NCBI GenBank assembly: GCA_003648085.1
Contig: QMOC01000136.1
Span: 1-7,102 of the forward strand
Source of the DNA: Chloroflexota bacterium
GTDB lineage: Bacteria; Chloroflexota; Anaerolineae; B4-G1
Length of the DNA: 7,102 bases
Direction of reading: 5' to 3'
Shown: piece after piece, positions 1-6,288 of the stretch
How the letters are laid out: the number at the start of each line of letters is the position of its first letter
Numbering within the stretch: the first letter of the stretch is position 1
Translations under genes and position numbers: made by a program
Notes under the pieces: generated by a model
The model's database searches: none
What the model was told of the DNA's origin: nothing
The model's input: the letters and a program-made list of their open reading frames with translations, nothing else

Positions 1-206
1 TGGTGTGTGAGCGGATCGCTCGGGAGACGGGACTGCGGACGGTGGCGTTGAGCGGTGGCTGCTTCCAGAACCGGCTGCTACTGGCACTGGTTGTGCCGCG
101 ATTACGGGATGCCGGCTTCCGTGTCCTCTTGCACCGGCAGGTGCCGTGCAACGACGGCGGCATCTCGCTGGGGCAGGCAGTGATCGCGCACTTCGCCGTG
201 GATTGA
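1..206 (+). CDS. hypF: HypF carbamoyltransferase, C-terminal fragment (5' end outside window)
   Basis: Only the last 67 or so codons are present; the frame is open to the left edge, so the GTG at 3-5 is not a start. The fragment contains SGGCFQN (usually SGGVFQN) and the downstream VPCNDGGISLGQA motif. Both are typical of the Kae1/TsaD-like domain that ends HypF. HypF uses carbamoyl phosphate and ATP to carbamoylate the C-terminal cysteine of HypE, the first step in making the cyanide ligands of [NiFe]-hydrogenase. The Asp in NDGG is expected to belong to the metal/nucleotide site of this domain. TsaD/Kae1 proteins share the fold, but the NDGGISLGQ ending and the hypC-hypD-hypE neighbours make HypF clearly the better call. 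The stop codon lies inside the putative -35 box of the next promoter. Confidence 0.93.
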   Translation, partial: VCERIARETGLRTVALSGGCFQNRLLLALVVPRLRDAGFRVLLHRQVPCNDGGISLGQAVIAHFAVD

Positions 207-231
207 GCGAAAGTGGCTCCTGTGGTATACT
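203..231 (+). promoter_or_regulatory. Candidate sigma70-type promoter for hypC-hypD
   Basis: TTGAGC (203-208) and TATACT (226-231) are separated by 17 bases, and TG at 223-224 gives an extended -10. The -35 box overlaps the hypF stop codon. Transcription would start near 238, just upstream of a short leader ORF and hypC. A second TATACT lies at 241-246 without a good -35. GTATA (225-229) and TATAC (241-245) form a weak inverted repeat around the -10 region that could be an operator, but the arms are short and AT-rich. Inference from sequence only; hypC may also be read from an upstream hyp promoter. Confidence 0.5.
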
Positions 232-264
232 TATATTCAATATACTCGCGCGTGAGGAGGCGCT

Positions 265-324
265 GTGATACAAGCAATCGGGTTGCCTAGAGCCTGGAGG
301 ACGGGGGTTGGAACTGACCGATAA
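265..324 (+). CDS. Possible 19-codon leader ORF upstream of hypC
   Basis: A GTG at 265 follows a very strong Shine-Dalgarno sequence, GAGGAGG (254-260), with a 4-base spacer. The frame runs for 19 codons (begins VIQAIGLPRAW) to TAA at 322-324 and ends 12 bases before the hypC ATG. hypC itself has no convincing ribosome-binding site at the usual distance. The short ORF could therefore deliver ribosomes to hypC by translational coupling. No similarity to a known leader peptide is recognised, and the ORF could be fortuitous. Its main support is the quality and placement of the Shine-Dalgarno site. Confidence 0.3.
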   Translation: MIQAIGLPRAWRTGVGTDR

Positions 325-336
325 GTGTGGATAACT

Positions 337-669
337 ATGTGCCTGGCCATACCTGCATTGATTACATCTGTAGAGGGAACCACCGCCCGGGCTGAGATCG
401 GCGGGGTGGAGCGCACCATCAGTCTGGCGCTCACGCCTGAGGCGCGGGTGGGCGATTATGTGCTGATACACACCGGCTTCGCCATCGGCGTGGTGGATGA
501 GGAGGAGGCGCAGGAGACGCTGCGGCTCCTCGAGGAACTGGCCGAGTTCTACCCCGACGAGGTGGAGGTCTCCCAATTTCCCAATCTCCCAATTTCCCAA
601 TCTCCCAATCTACCAATTTCCCAATCTCCCAATCTACCAGTTTCCCAATCTACCAATGAGGTACATTGA
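337..669 (+). CDS. hypC: HypC/HupF-family hydrogenase maturation chaperone with repeat-derived C-terminal tail
   Basis: The start is set by MCLAIPA: HypC must expose Cys2, which binds the Fe(CN)2CO unit and contacts the hydrogenase large-subunit precursor. The in-frame GTG at 325 would bury that cysteine and is rejected. The body shows the small beta-barrel signature, including GDYVLIHTGFAIGVVDEEEA (His45). The protein is 110 residues, longer than the roughly 75-95 usual for the family. The excess is almost entirely residues 79-107, encoded by an 8-bp tandem repeat and reading as SQFPNLPI / SQSPNLPI units. The natural end of the fold is probably near residue 75. The stop overlaps hypD by 14 bases. 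Function and family are clear; whether the tail is tolerated filler or functional is unknown. Confidence 0.95.
   Translation: MCLAIPALITSVEGTTARAEIGGVERTISLALTPEARVGDYVLIHTGFAIGVVDEEEAQETLRLLEELAEFYPDEVEVSQFPNLPISQSPNLPISQSPNLPVSQSTNEVH
571..659 (+). repeat. 8-bp tandem repeat (CCCAATYT)n across the hypC/hypD junction
   Basis: About eleven copies of an 8-base unit run in one phase from 572: CCCAATTT, CCCAATCT, CCCAATTT, CCCAATCT, CCCAATCT, ACCAATTT and so on. The last is ACCAATGA at 652-659. Because 8 is not a multiple of 3, three units (24 bases) give an 8-residue peptide period, seen in the HypC tail. The final degenerate unit contains the ATG (656-658) that starts hypD. The composition is sharply unlike the surrounding GC-rich coding sequence, with pyrimidines and A only on this strand and almost no G. 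This suggests slippage expansion or insertion of a dispersed low-complexity repeat. Confidence 0.93.
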
Positions 670-1747
670 CGAGTTTCGCGACCCTCGACTGGCGCGAAAA
701 TTGGTGGCGAACATCCAGGCACGCTCGACCCGGCCGGTGCGTTTTATGGAATTCTGCGGCGGACATACCCACGCTATCTTCCGCCACGGCCTGCGGCAGA
801 TGCTCCCGCCCACCGTAGAACTGCGCTCTGGCCCCGGTTGCCCCGTCTGCGTCACCGCCAACACCGACCTGGACCGCGCCATCGCCCTGGCCAAACTCCC
901 CGGCGTGATCCTGGCCACCTTCGGCGACATGCTCAAGGTGCCGGGCAGCCATGGCTCTCTGCAGACGGCCAGGGCCGAAGGGGCCGATGTGCGGGTCGTC
1001 TATTCTGCGCTGGATGCGCTGCGGATCGCCCGCGACCATCCCGAACGGGCGGTCATCTTCCTCGGCGTCGGCTTCGAGACCACCGCCCCCACCGTGGCGG
1101 CGGCTATCTTGGAGGCGGAGGCAGAGGGTCTGGACAACTTCTACGTCCTTTCGCTGCACAAGTTAACCCCACCGGCCACCCGCGCTATCCTCGACGCGGG
1201 GGAGGTGCGGCTCTCCGGCATCATTGGCCCCGGCCACGTGACCACCGTCATCGGCAGCCGCGCATGGGAATTCCTCCCGCAGGATTACTCTGTCCCCTGC
1301 GCTGTGGCCGGCTTCGAGCCGCTGGACATTCTGCGAGCCGTGGCCGCGCTGGTGGAGATGGCCGAGGACGGCCGGCCGGCGGTGGTCAACGCCTACTCCC
1401 GCAGCGTCCGCCCGGAGGGGAATCGCGTGGCACTGGAGATTATGCAGCGCGTGTTTGAGGTGAGCGAAGCGGATTGGCGGGGGTTGGGCCGCGTGCCCGC
1501 CAGTGGATTGGCGTTGCGCCCCAAGTATGTCCGTTTCGACGCTGCGCTCGCCTTTCCCGTGGATCCCGGCCCGACCCGCGAGCACAAGGGCTGCCGCTGC
1601 GGCGACGTGCTGCGAGGCACCGTGGAGCCACCCGAATGTCCCCTCTTCCGCCGCGTCTGCACTCCTGCGCGTCCCGTCGGCCCCTGCATGGTCTCCGCCG
1701 AAGGGGCCTGTGCGGCCTGGTATCGGTATGGTGGAGCCGATGTCTGA
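656..1747 (+). CDS. hypD: HypD, [NiFe]-hydrogenase Fe(CN)2CO assembly protein
   Basis: This 363-residue protein starts MRYIDEFRDP, the usual HypD beginning; the longer frame opening upstream is only translated repeat. Conserved blocks are present: FMEFCGGHTHAIFRHG (Cys34 in CGGHTH), SGPGCPVCV (Cys62, Cys65) and a C-terminal cysteine region from HKGCRCGD. That last region has Cys313, 315, 328, 335, 344 and 352, including those expected to hold the [4Fe-4S] cluster. HypD pairs with HypC, accepts cyanide from HypE and builds the Fe(CN)2CO group in the cytoplasm. Length and motifs are complete, so the gene looks functional. No Shine-Dalgarno sequence precedes the ATG because the 8-bp repeat occupies that place. 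Translation is probably coupled to hypC, whose stop lies 14 bases inside hypD. Confidence 0.97.
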   Translation: MRYIDEFRDPRLARKLVANIQARSTRPVRFMEFCGGHTHAIFRHGLRQMLPPTVELRSGPGCPVCVTANTDLDRAIALAKLPGVILATFGDMLKVPGSHGSLQTARAEGADVRVVYSALDALRIARDHPERAVIFLGVGFETTAPTVAAAILEAEAEGLDNFYVLSLHKLTPPATRAILDAGEVRLSGIIGPGHVTTVIGSRAWEFLPQDYSVPCAVAGFEPLDILRAVAALVEMAEDGRPAVVNAYSRSVRPEGNRVALEIMQRVFEVSEADWRGLGRVPASGLALRPKYVRFDAALAFPVDPGPTREHKGCRCGDVLRGTVEPPECPLFRRVCTPARPVGPCMVSAEGACAAWYRYGGADV

Positions 1748-1756
1748 GGGCCGCTT

Positions 1757-1785
1757 TTGCCAGGATCGCGAAATTGCACTACAAT
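1757..1785 (+). promoter_or_regulatory. Strong candidate sigma70-type promoter downstream of hypD
   Basis: TTGCCA (1757-1762) and TACAAT (1780-1785) each match 5 of 6 consensus bases and are spaced by exactly 17 bases. The site starts 10 bases after the hypD stop. Transcription would begin near 1792, ahead of a short ORF with a strong ribosome-binding site and then the hydrolase. It may also drive hypE and the hdrA module, since no comparable promoter was seen further down. Confidence 0.55.
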
Positions 1786-1816
1786 GTTAGAAAGCGAGCG
1801 AGGGAGGGGAGCAACG

Positions 1817-1879
1817 ATGCACCCGCATCTGCCAGATCATCCATCGGGCAGGGCTCAGGCGGGTGAAGCGAGACGGTGA
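1817..1879 (+). CDS. Possible 20-codon leader ORF upstream of the hydrolase
   Basis: ATG at 1817 follows a very purine-rich Shine-Dalgarno stretch, GGGAGGGGAG (1802-1811), with a 5-base spacer. The frame encodes 20 residues beginning MHPHLPDHPSG and ends with TGA at 1877-1879. It lies in a different frame from the hydrolase and stops 25 bases before its ATG. It sits directly downstream of the candidate promoter. The peptide has no recognised attenuator features such as a run of one regulated amino acid. It may be a genuine leader or small protein, or a chance ORF behind a good ribosome-binding site. Confidence 0.3.
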   Translation: MHPHLPDHPSGRAQAGEARR

Positions 1880-1904
1880 TTTTGCCTGGAGAGGGAGTTC
1901 CGGC

Positions 1905-2693
1905 ATGGATTTGGAATTGATCAAGAAAGAGCCTGTATCCGCTGCACGCCCCACGCCACTTCTATTCGTGCACGGTATGTGGCACGCTGCCTGGTGTTGG
2001 GCAGAGCACTTTCTGCCTTACTTCGCTCAGCATGGCTATCTGTGCTATGCTTTGAGTCTGCGCGGTCACGGGGCCAGTGAGGGGCGCGAACGCCTCCGCT
2101 GTACCAGCCTGGCTGATTACGTGGCCGATGTAGCCCACATAGTGAGCCAGATGGAAAGACCGCCGGTGCTGGTGGGACACTCAATGGGCGGGATGATAGT
2201 CCAGAAATACCTGGAATCCCGGCGGGTCCCGGCAGCGGTGCTGCTGGCGTCCGTCCCGCCCAGGGGGGTGTTGCTCGCCACCCTGCGTGTCCTTTTCCGG
2301 CATCCCCTCGCCTTCCTGAAAGCCAACTTGACGTTTAGCCTGTTTCCGATCATAAGCACACCGGGCCTGACTCGAGAGGCTTTCTTCTCGGCGGACATAC
2401 CCGAGGAGAAACTGACGGCTTATTTCTCCCGCATGCAGGACGAGTCGTACCGCGCTTATCTCGATGTACTGGCTCTGAACCTGCCTCGGCCCAAACGGGT
2501 CACAACGCCCATGCTTGTGCTGGGGGCTGCCGATGATGCCCTGATCTCCCCCGATGAGGTCGAGGCGACGGCGCGGGCGTATGGCACAAGGGCGGAGGTC
2601 TTTCCCGATATGGCGCACGACATGATGTTGGAGTCCGGTTGGCAGGCTGTAGCAGATCGGATGCTGAACTGGCTCGAGGACCAGGGGCTGTGA
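1905..2693 (+). CDS. Alpha/beta hydrolase fold protein (serine hydrolase)
   Basis: This is a 262-residue alpha/beta hydrolase. Start ATG 1905 is preferred over the in-frame GTG at 1863 because GAGGGAG (1891-1897) lies 7 bases upstream. Visible elements are the oxyanion-hole motif FVHGMW (HG at 23-24), the nucleophile elbow GHSMGG (Ser93), a likely acidic residue in GAADD (Asp210/211) and the catalytic His238 in DMAHDM. A cap region of roughly residues 118-195, rich in hydrophobics, separates core halves. There is no signal peptide, so it is probably cytoplasmic. The family includes esterases, lysophospholipases and haloperoxidase-like enzymes; the substrate cannot be predicted. It is not a known part of hydrogenase maturation, yet sits between hypD and hypE with its own promoter, suggesting a later insertion into the cluster. 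Confidence 0.9.
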   Translation: MDLELIKKEPVSAARPTPLLFVHGMWHAAWCWAEHFLPYFAQHGYLCYALSLRGHGASEGRERLRCTSLADYVADVAHIVSQMERPPVLVGHSMGGMIVQKYLESRRVPAAVLLASVPPRGVLLATLRVLFRHPLAFLKANLTFSLFPIISTPGLTREAFFSADIPEEKLTAYFSRMQDESYRAYLDVLALNLPRPKRVTTPMLVLGAADDALISPDEVEATARAYGTRAEVFPDMAHDMMLESGWQAVADRMLNWLEDQGL

Positions 2694-2745
2694 GGGTGGA
2701 ATCGCTCGCATCGGTGTTCTTCGATTCTCATTCAGGGGCCATACC

Positions 2746-3846
2746 GTGACGACCGGCAACGATAAGATATTGCTCGCCCACGGCTCCGGCGGCCAACTGA
2801 GCCACGAACTGGTGGAGCGACTGTTTCTGAGATATTTCGATAACCCCATTCTAGCACACCTCGACGATTCCGCAGTCCTGGAAGTAGGAGGCGGGATGCA
2901 AGAGGCAAGAGGCAAAAAGCAGGAGGCAGGATTCCTGCATCCTGCATCTCGCATCCTGCATCCTGCCCCTGATGCTCGACTCGCTTTCACCACCGACTCC
3001 TACGTGGTGAGCCCCATTTTTTTCCCCGGCGGCGACATCGGCAAGTTGGCCGTGTGTGGTACAATCAACGACCTGGCGATGAGCGGGGCCACCCCGCTTT
3101 ACCTCAGCGCGGGGTTTATCATTGAGGAGGGACTGGAACTGGCTGCCCTGGAGCGGGTGGTTGCTTCGATGGCGGCTACCGCCCAGGCTGCTGGTGTACA
3201 AATCGTGGCTGGGGACACAAAGGTGGTGGATCGTGGCAAGGCCGATCGGCTGTTCATCAACACGGCGGGGGTCGGTGTGGTGCCCGCCGGCGTGGAACTG
3301 GGCGGCGACCGGGCCCAGCCCGGCGACGCGATCATCCTCAGCGGCACCATCGGCGACCACGGTATGACCATCATGAGCCAGCGGGAGGGGCTGCGCTTCG
3401 ATTCGCCGCTGGCGAGCGATTGCGCTCCTCTGCACGGGCTGGTGGCGGCAGTGATGGAGGTCACACCCCAGGCCGTCCATTGCCTGCGCGATCCCACGCG
3501 GGGCGGCCTAGCCACGACGCTAAACGAGGTGGCCGACAAGTCGAGGGTGGGCATCGAGATTGAGGAGGATACCATTCCCGTGCGCGATGCGGTGCGCGCC
3601 GCCTGCGAGTTGCTGGGCCTCGATCCGTTGTATGTGGCCAACGAGGGGAAATTGGTAGCCTTCGTCGCACCTGAGGCGGCCGACGCGGTACTGACACGGA
3701 TGCAGGCCCACGAGTACGGGCGAGAGGCAGCGATCATCGGGCGGGTGACGGCAGAACATGCGGGCCGCGTCGTGCTGCGCACCGCGCTGGGTGCCCGCCG
3801 CATCCTCGACATGCTGGTGGGGGAGCAACTGCCGCGCATCTGTTGA
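2746..3846 (+). CDS. hypE: HypE, carbamoyl-dehydratase, with a 26-residue repeat insertion
   Basis: HypE dehydrates its carbamoylated C-terminal cysteine to thiocyanate using ATP and passes cyanide to HypC-HypD. The protein ends PRIC, giving the essential terminal Cys366. Other family motifs are present: AHGSGG (11-16), LDDSAVLEV, FTTDSYVVSP followed by FFPGGDIGKLAVCGT, GDTKVV, DPTRGGLATTLNE and NEGKLVAFV. This is the AIR-synthase (PurM)-like fold. The GTG start at 2746 has AGGGG (2734-2738) at good spacing. At 366 residues it is longer than the usual 330-345. The surplus is residues 51-76, between LEVGGG and ARLAFTTD, encoded by a palindromic 7-bp repeat inserted in frame. The rest is intact, and the insertion lies at what looks like a surface loop between strands, so activity is plausible. 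Confidence 0.96.
   Translation: MTTGNDKILLAHGSGGQLSHELVERLFLRYFDNPILAHLDDSAVLEVGGGMQEARGKKQEAGFLHPASRILHPAPDARLAFTTDSYVVSPIFFPGGDIGKLAVCGTINDLAMSGATPLYLSAGFIIEEGLELAALERVVASMAATAQAAGVQIVAGDTKVVDRGKADRLFINTAGVGVVPAGVELGGDRAQPGDAIILSGTIGDHGMTIMSQREGLRFDSPLASDCAPLHGLVAAVMEVTPQAVHCLRDPTRGGLATTLNEVADKSRVGIEIEEDTIPVRDAVRAACELLGLDPLYVANEGKLVAFVAPEAADAVLTRMQAHEYGREAAIIGRVTAEHAGRVVLRTALGARRILDMLVGEQLPRIC
2895..2971 (+). repeat. Palindromic heptanucleotide repeat inside hypE
   Basis: Eleven 7-base units run in a single phase. Five purine-rich units (GATGCAA, GAGGCAA, GAGGCAA, AAAGCAG, GAGGCAG) come first. A junction unit (GATTCCT) follows, then units of the complementary type (GCATCCT, GCATCTC, GCATCCT, GCATCCT) and a degenerate end. 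The two halves are inverted copies of one heptamer (AGGATGC / GCATCCT). At the centre, 2920-2931 and 2933-2944 pair at 11 of 12 positions around a single base, with one more pair outside. The translated peptide contains FLHPASRILHPA. The length change is a multiple of three, so hypE stays open. Confidence 0.9.
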
Positions 3847-3868
3847 TATTTAAGTTAGAGGTGATGAC

Positions 3869-5833
3869 GTGAACGAACCCAGGATCGGTGTATATGTCTG
3901 CCATTGCGGTCTCAATATCGCCGGCACGGTGGACGTCGAAGCGGTGGCCCGTTACGCGGCCAGGTTGCCAGGAGTGGTCGTATCCCGCGACTATAAGTAC
4001 ACCTGCTCCGACCCCGGTCAGGAGATGATCCGTCGGGACATCGCCGACTTCGGACTGGATCGGGTGGTGGTGGCCGCCTGCTCGCCCCGCATGCACGAGC
4101 CCACCTTTCGCCGCACGCTGGAGGCCGCGGGGCTCAACCCCTACTTTCTGGAAATGGCCAATATCCGCGAGCAGTGCGCCTGGGTGCATCCTGAAGAGCC
4201 GGAGACCACGCGCAAGGCGCAGGAACTGGTGGCGGCTGCCGTGCGGCGCGTGAGCCTGCACCAGCCTCTGCTCCCTCGCGGAGTGCCCATCGAGCCGGCG
4301 GCGTTGGTGGTGGGCGGTGGCATTGCCGGTATCCAGGCCGCGCTCGACATCGCCGATGCCGGCTACCAGGTCTACCTGGTGGAGCGGCAACCGACCATCG
4401 GCGGTAAGATGGCCCAACTGGACAAAACCTTCCCCACCCTGGATTGTTCCACCTGAATTCTCGGCCCCAAGATGATGGATGCCGGTCGGCATCCTCGAAT
4501 CGAAATTCTGACCCTCAGCGAAGTGGTGGACGTTCAGGGGTACGTGGGGAATTTCCAGGTGCGGGTGCGGCGCAAGCCTCGCTACGTCATCGAGGACCTG
4601 TGCACCGGTTGCGGGGCCTGCGTCGAGGCGTGTGTCTGGAAGGATCGCGTGCCCTCCGAGTTCGAGGCGGGGATGGGTATGCGCAATGCAGCCTACATCC
4701 CCTTCCCCCAGGCAGTGCCCTTGAAAGCGGTGATTGATCCCCACTCCTGTCTGTGGCTGGTCAAAGGCAAGTGTGGTAAGAAGTGCGAACGGGCCTGTGA
4801 GCGGGGGGCGATTGATTTCGAGATGCAGGAGACGTTCCTGGATCTAAAGGTGGGTGTGGTGATCCTGGCCACCGGCTTCGATTTGACGGATGACCCGTCG
4901 CTGGCCCGCTACGGCTACGGCGTGTACGATAACGTGATTGACGGCCTGCAGTTCGAGCGGCTGTCCAGCGCCGGCGGGCCTACCGGTGGGCGGATTCTCA
5001 CCAAAGATGGCCGTGTGCCAAAGGCCATCGCCTTCTTGCACTGCATCGGCAGCCGCGACGATGAGGCGAGCGAGTATTGCTCCCGCATCTGCTGCATGTA
5101 CGCCACCAAGCAGGCCCACCTGGCCCGTGAGAAGACCGGCGGGGAGGTCTACCAATTCTACATTGACATGCGTACAGCGGGCAAGGGGTACGAGGAGTTC
5201 TACAAACGCATCCAGAAGGAGGGGGTCTATTTCATCCGTGGCAAGGTTGCCGATGTGGTGCCCGATGACGGTCGCTTGCTGGTGCGAGCCGAGGACACGC
5301 TGCTGGGACGGTTGGTGGAAGTGCCGGTGGACATGGTAGTGCTGGCCACGGCCGCCAGGCCGGCTAAAGGCAGCAAGGAACTGGCGCAACTGTTCAATGT
5401 CAGCCTGGACAAGGATGGCTTCTTTATGGAGGCCCATCCCAAACTGCGCCCCGTGTCTACGCACACCGATGGTATCTTCCTCGCCGGCTGCTGCCAGAGT
5501 CCCAAGGACATCCCCGATACGGTGGCCCAGGCCAGCGCGGCGGCCACGCGGGCGCTGGTGTTGCTCAACCAAGGCCAGGTGGAGATCGAACCGACTACCG
5601 CTCGGGTCATCGAAGCGCGCTGCTCTGGCTGCGGCGAATGCACGTTGGTCTGCGCCTACAGTGCCATCGAGGTCGTCGAAGGTAAGGCGCGGGTGAACGA
5701 GGCGCTGTGCAAAGGGTGTGGCACCTGCGCTGCAGCCTGCCTGGCCAAGGCCATCGTCGCCCAGCACTTCACCGATGAAGAGTTAGTGGCCGAGATCACA
5801 GGAATTTTCGAGCGCGAGCGGGTTCTGGCTTGA
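3869..5833 (+). CDS. hdrA: HdrA-type FAD/iron-sulfur subunit, selenocysteine-containing (in-frame TGA at 4454)
   Basis: Read through the TGA, this is a 654-residue protein, the usual HdrA size. GTG 3869 has AGAGGTGA just upstream. Order of parts: an N-terminal cysteine domain ([28 protein letters not shown]); a Rossmann FAD motif GGGIAG (149-154); the LDCST-U-ILGPKM segment with Sec196; and an inserted ferredoxin-like stretch ([11 protein letters not shown], 245-255, then [17 protein letters not shown]). Then come the second part of the thioredoxin-reductase-like FAD domain ([27 protein letters not shown]) and a C-terminal two-cluster ferredoxin ([11 protein letters not shown] 585-595; [11 protein letters not shown] 614-624). 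HdrA is the flavin subunit that bifurcates or relays electrons in Hdr complexes. Known methanogen HdrA proteins may carry Sec in place of Cys at this motif. A split gene or sequencing error is less likely given the intact downstream frame and the SECIS-like hairpin. It is likely co-transcribed with the next two genes. Confidence 0.9.
4454..4456 (+). other. In-frame TGA read as selenocysteine (Sec196 of HdrA)
   Basis: TGA falls in the sequence LDCST-(TGA)-ILGPKM, where related HdrA proteins have cysteine. Upstream and downstream segments are in the same frame (3869 and 5831 are both frame 2) and both match HdrA without a gap. No ribosome-binding site or natural start follows the TGA: the next in-frame ATG (4472) lies inside the conserved GPKMMDAG segment. 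Confidence 0.85.
4471..4501 (+). promoter_or_regulatory. Bacterial SECIS-like hairpin for Sec insertion in hdrA
   Basis: GGATGCC (4477-4483) and GGCATCC (4488-4494) form a perfect 7-bp stem closed by the loop GGTC (4484-4487). Below an internal loop, GAT (4471-4473) can pair with ATC (4499-4501). The loop begins 28 bases after the TGA, within the spacing known for bacterial SECIS elements. From memory, the loop sequence GGUC is the same as in the E. coli fdhF SECIS, where the loop G and U contact SelB. The bulged U of the fdhF stem is not present: the equivalent U pairs with A here. Confidence 0.8.
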
Positions 5834-5866
5834 GATGAGGTGATATTACAACAAGAGAGATTCGAC

Positions 5867-6286
5867 ATGAGAGAGGATTTCGAACCCCGTATCATTGGCT
5901 TCTTGTGCAATTGGTGTTCCTACGCCGGGGCCGATGCTGCCGGCACGTCGCGACTATCGTATCCCTCCAACATCCGTGTGGTGCGGGTGATGTGTTCCGG
6001 TCGCGTATCACCAGAGTTGGTCCTGCGCGCCTTCCGCGAGGGGGCCGACGGCGTCCTGGTGCTGGGCTGTCACATCGGCGATTGTCACTACACCGACGGC
6101 AATCACCGCACTGCCAAGCGCATCCCCATCCTGCGCAAATTGCTCTCCTATGTGGGCATCGAGCCGGAACGGTTGCGGCTGGAGTGGGTCTCCTCATCGG
6201 AGGCGCAGAGGTTCGCCCAGGTGGTGAGCGAGTTCACGGAGACGGTGCGCCAGTTGGGGCCCTTGGAAAAGGGAGGGGAGGTGTAG
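5867..6286 (+). CDS. mvhD: MvhD/FlxD-type [2Fe-2S] electron-transfer subunit
   Basis: This 139-residue protein closely fits the MvhD family (methyl-viologen-reducing hydrogenase delta subunit; also FlxD). It has five conserved cysteines: FLCNWCSYAGAD (Cys14, Cys17), VMCSGRV (Cys43) and GCHIGDCHY (Cys68, Cys73). These bind a [2Fe-2S] cluster that passes electrons from a hydrogenase, formate dehydrogenase or NAD(P)H unit to HdrA. ATG 5867 is chosen over GTG 5840 because MREDFEPRI matches the normal N-terminus and AGAGAG lies 7 bases upstream. It begins 33 bases after hdrA and its stop abuts the next gene. All cysteines are ordinary Cys; no in-frame TGA occurs, unlike VhuD of some methanogens. 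Cytoplasmic, no membrane segment. Confidence 0.93.
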   Translation: MREDFEPRIIGFLCNWCSYAGADAAGTSRLSYPSNIRVVRVMCSGRVSPELVLRAFREGADGVLVLGCHIGDCHYTDGNHRTAKRIPILRKLLSYVGIEPERLRLEWVSSSEAQRFAQVVSEFTETVRQLGPLEKGGEV

Positions 6287-6288
6287 TG

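Noticed and set aside
497..655. N-terminal extension of HypD from an upstream start
   Set aside because: The extension is Arg-rich out-of-frame hypC plus translated 8-bp repeat; the family N-terminus MRYIDEFRDP begins at 656.
571..659. CRISPR array at the short direct repeats
   Set aside because: The units are 8 bp and contiguous with no spacers; it is a simple tandem repeat.
2918..2946. Intrinsic transcription terminator at the hypE hairpin
   Set aside because: No U-run follows the stem and it lies inside an intact coding frame; it is the centre of the heptamer palindrome.
2181..2993. Long minus-strand open frame opposite the hydrolase and hypE start
   Set aside because: It overlaps the catalytic hydrolase and the hypE repeat; its composition is that of a shadow frame and no domain is recognisable.
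3734..4744. Long minus-strand open frame opposite hypE/hdrA
   Set aside because: It is antisense to strongly recognisable hypE and hdrA, is rich in His, Gly, Arg and Ala as expected of a GC-rich shadow frame, and shows no known motif.
4844..5767. Minus-strand frame of about 300 codons opposite the C-terminal part of hdrA
   Set aside because: It is a shadow of a conserved FAD/ferredoxin region; low-complexity His/Gly/Ala-rich product and no supporting motif.
4472..5833. A separate gene starting at ATG 4472, giving two hdrA fragments or a pseudogene
   Set aside because: The ATG lies inside the conserved GPKMMDAG segment, there is no ribosome-binding site, the frame is the same on both sides of one TGA, and a SECIS-like hairpin follows. 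Selenocysteine explains all of this.
5905..6288. N-terminal extension of the last iron-sulfur protein
   Set aside because: It overlaps almost all of mvhD in another frame; a good ribosome-binding site at 6277-6281 supports a start at 6286/6289.
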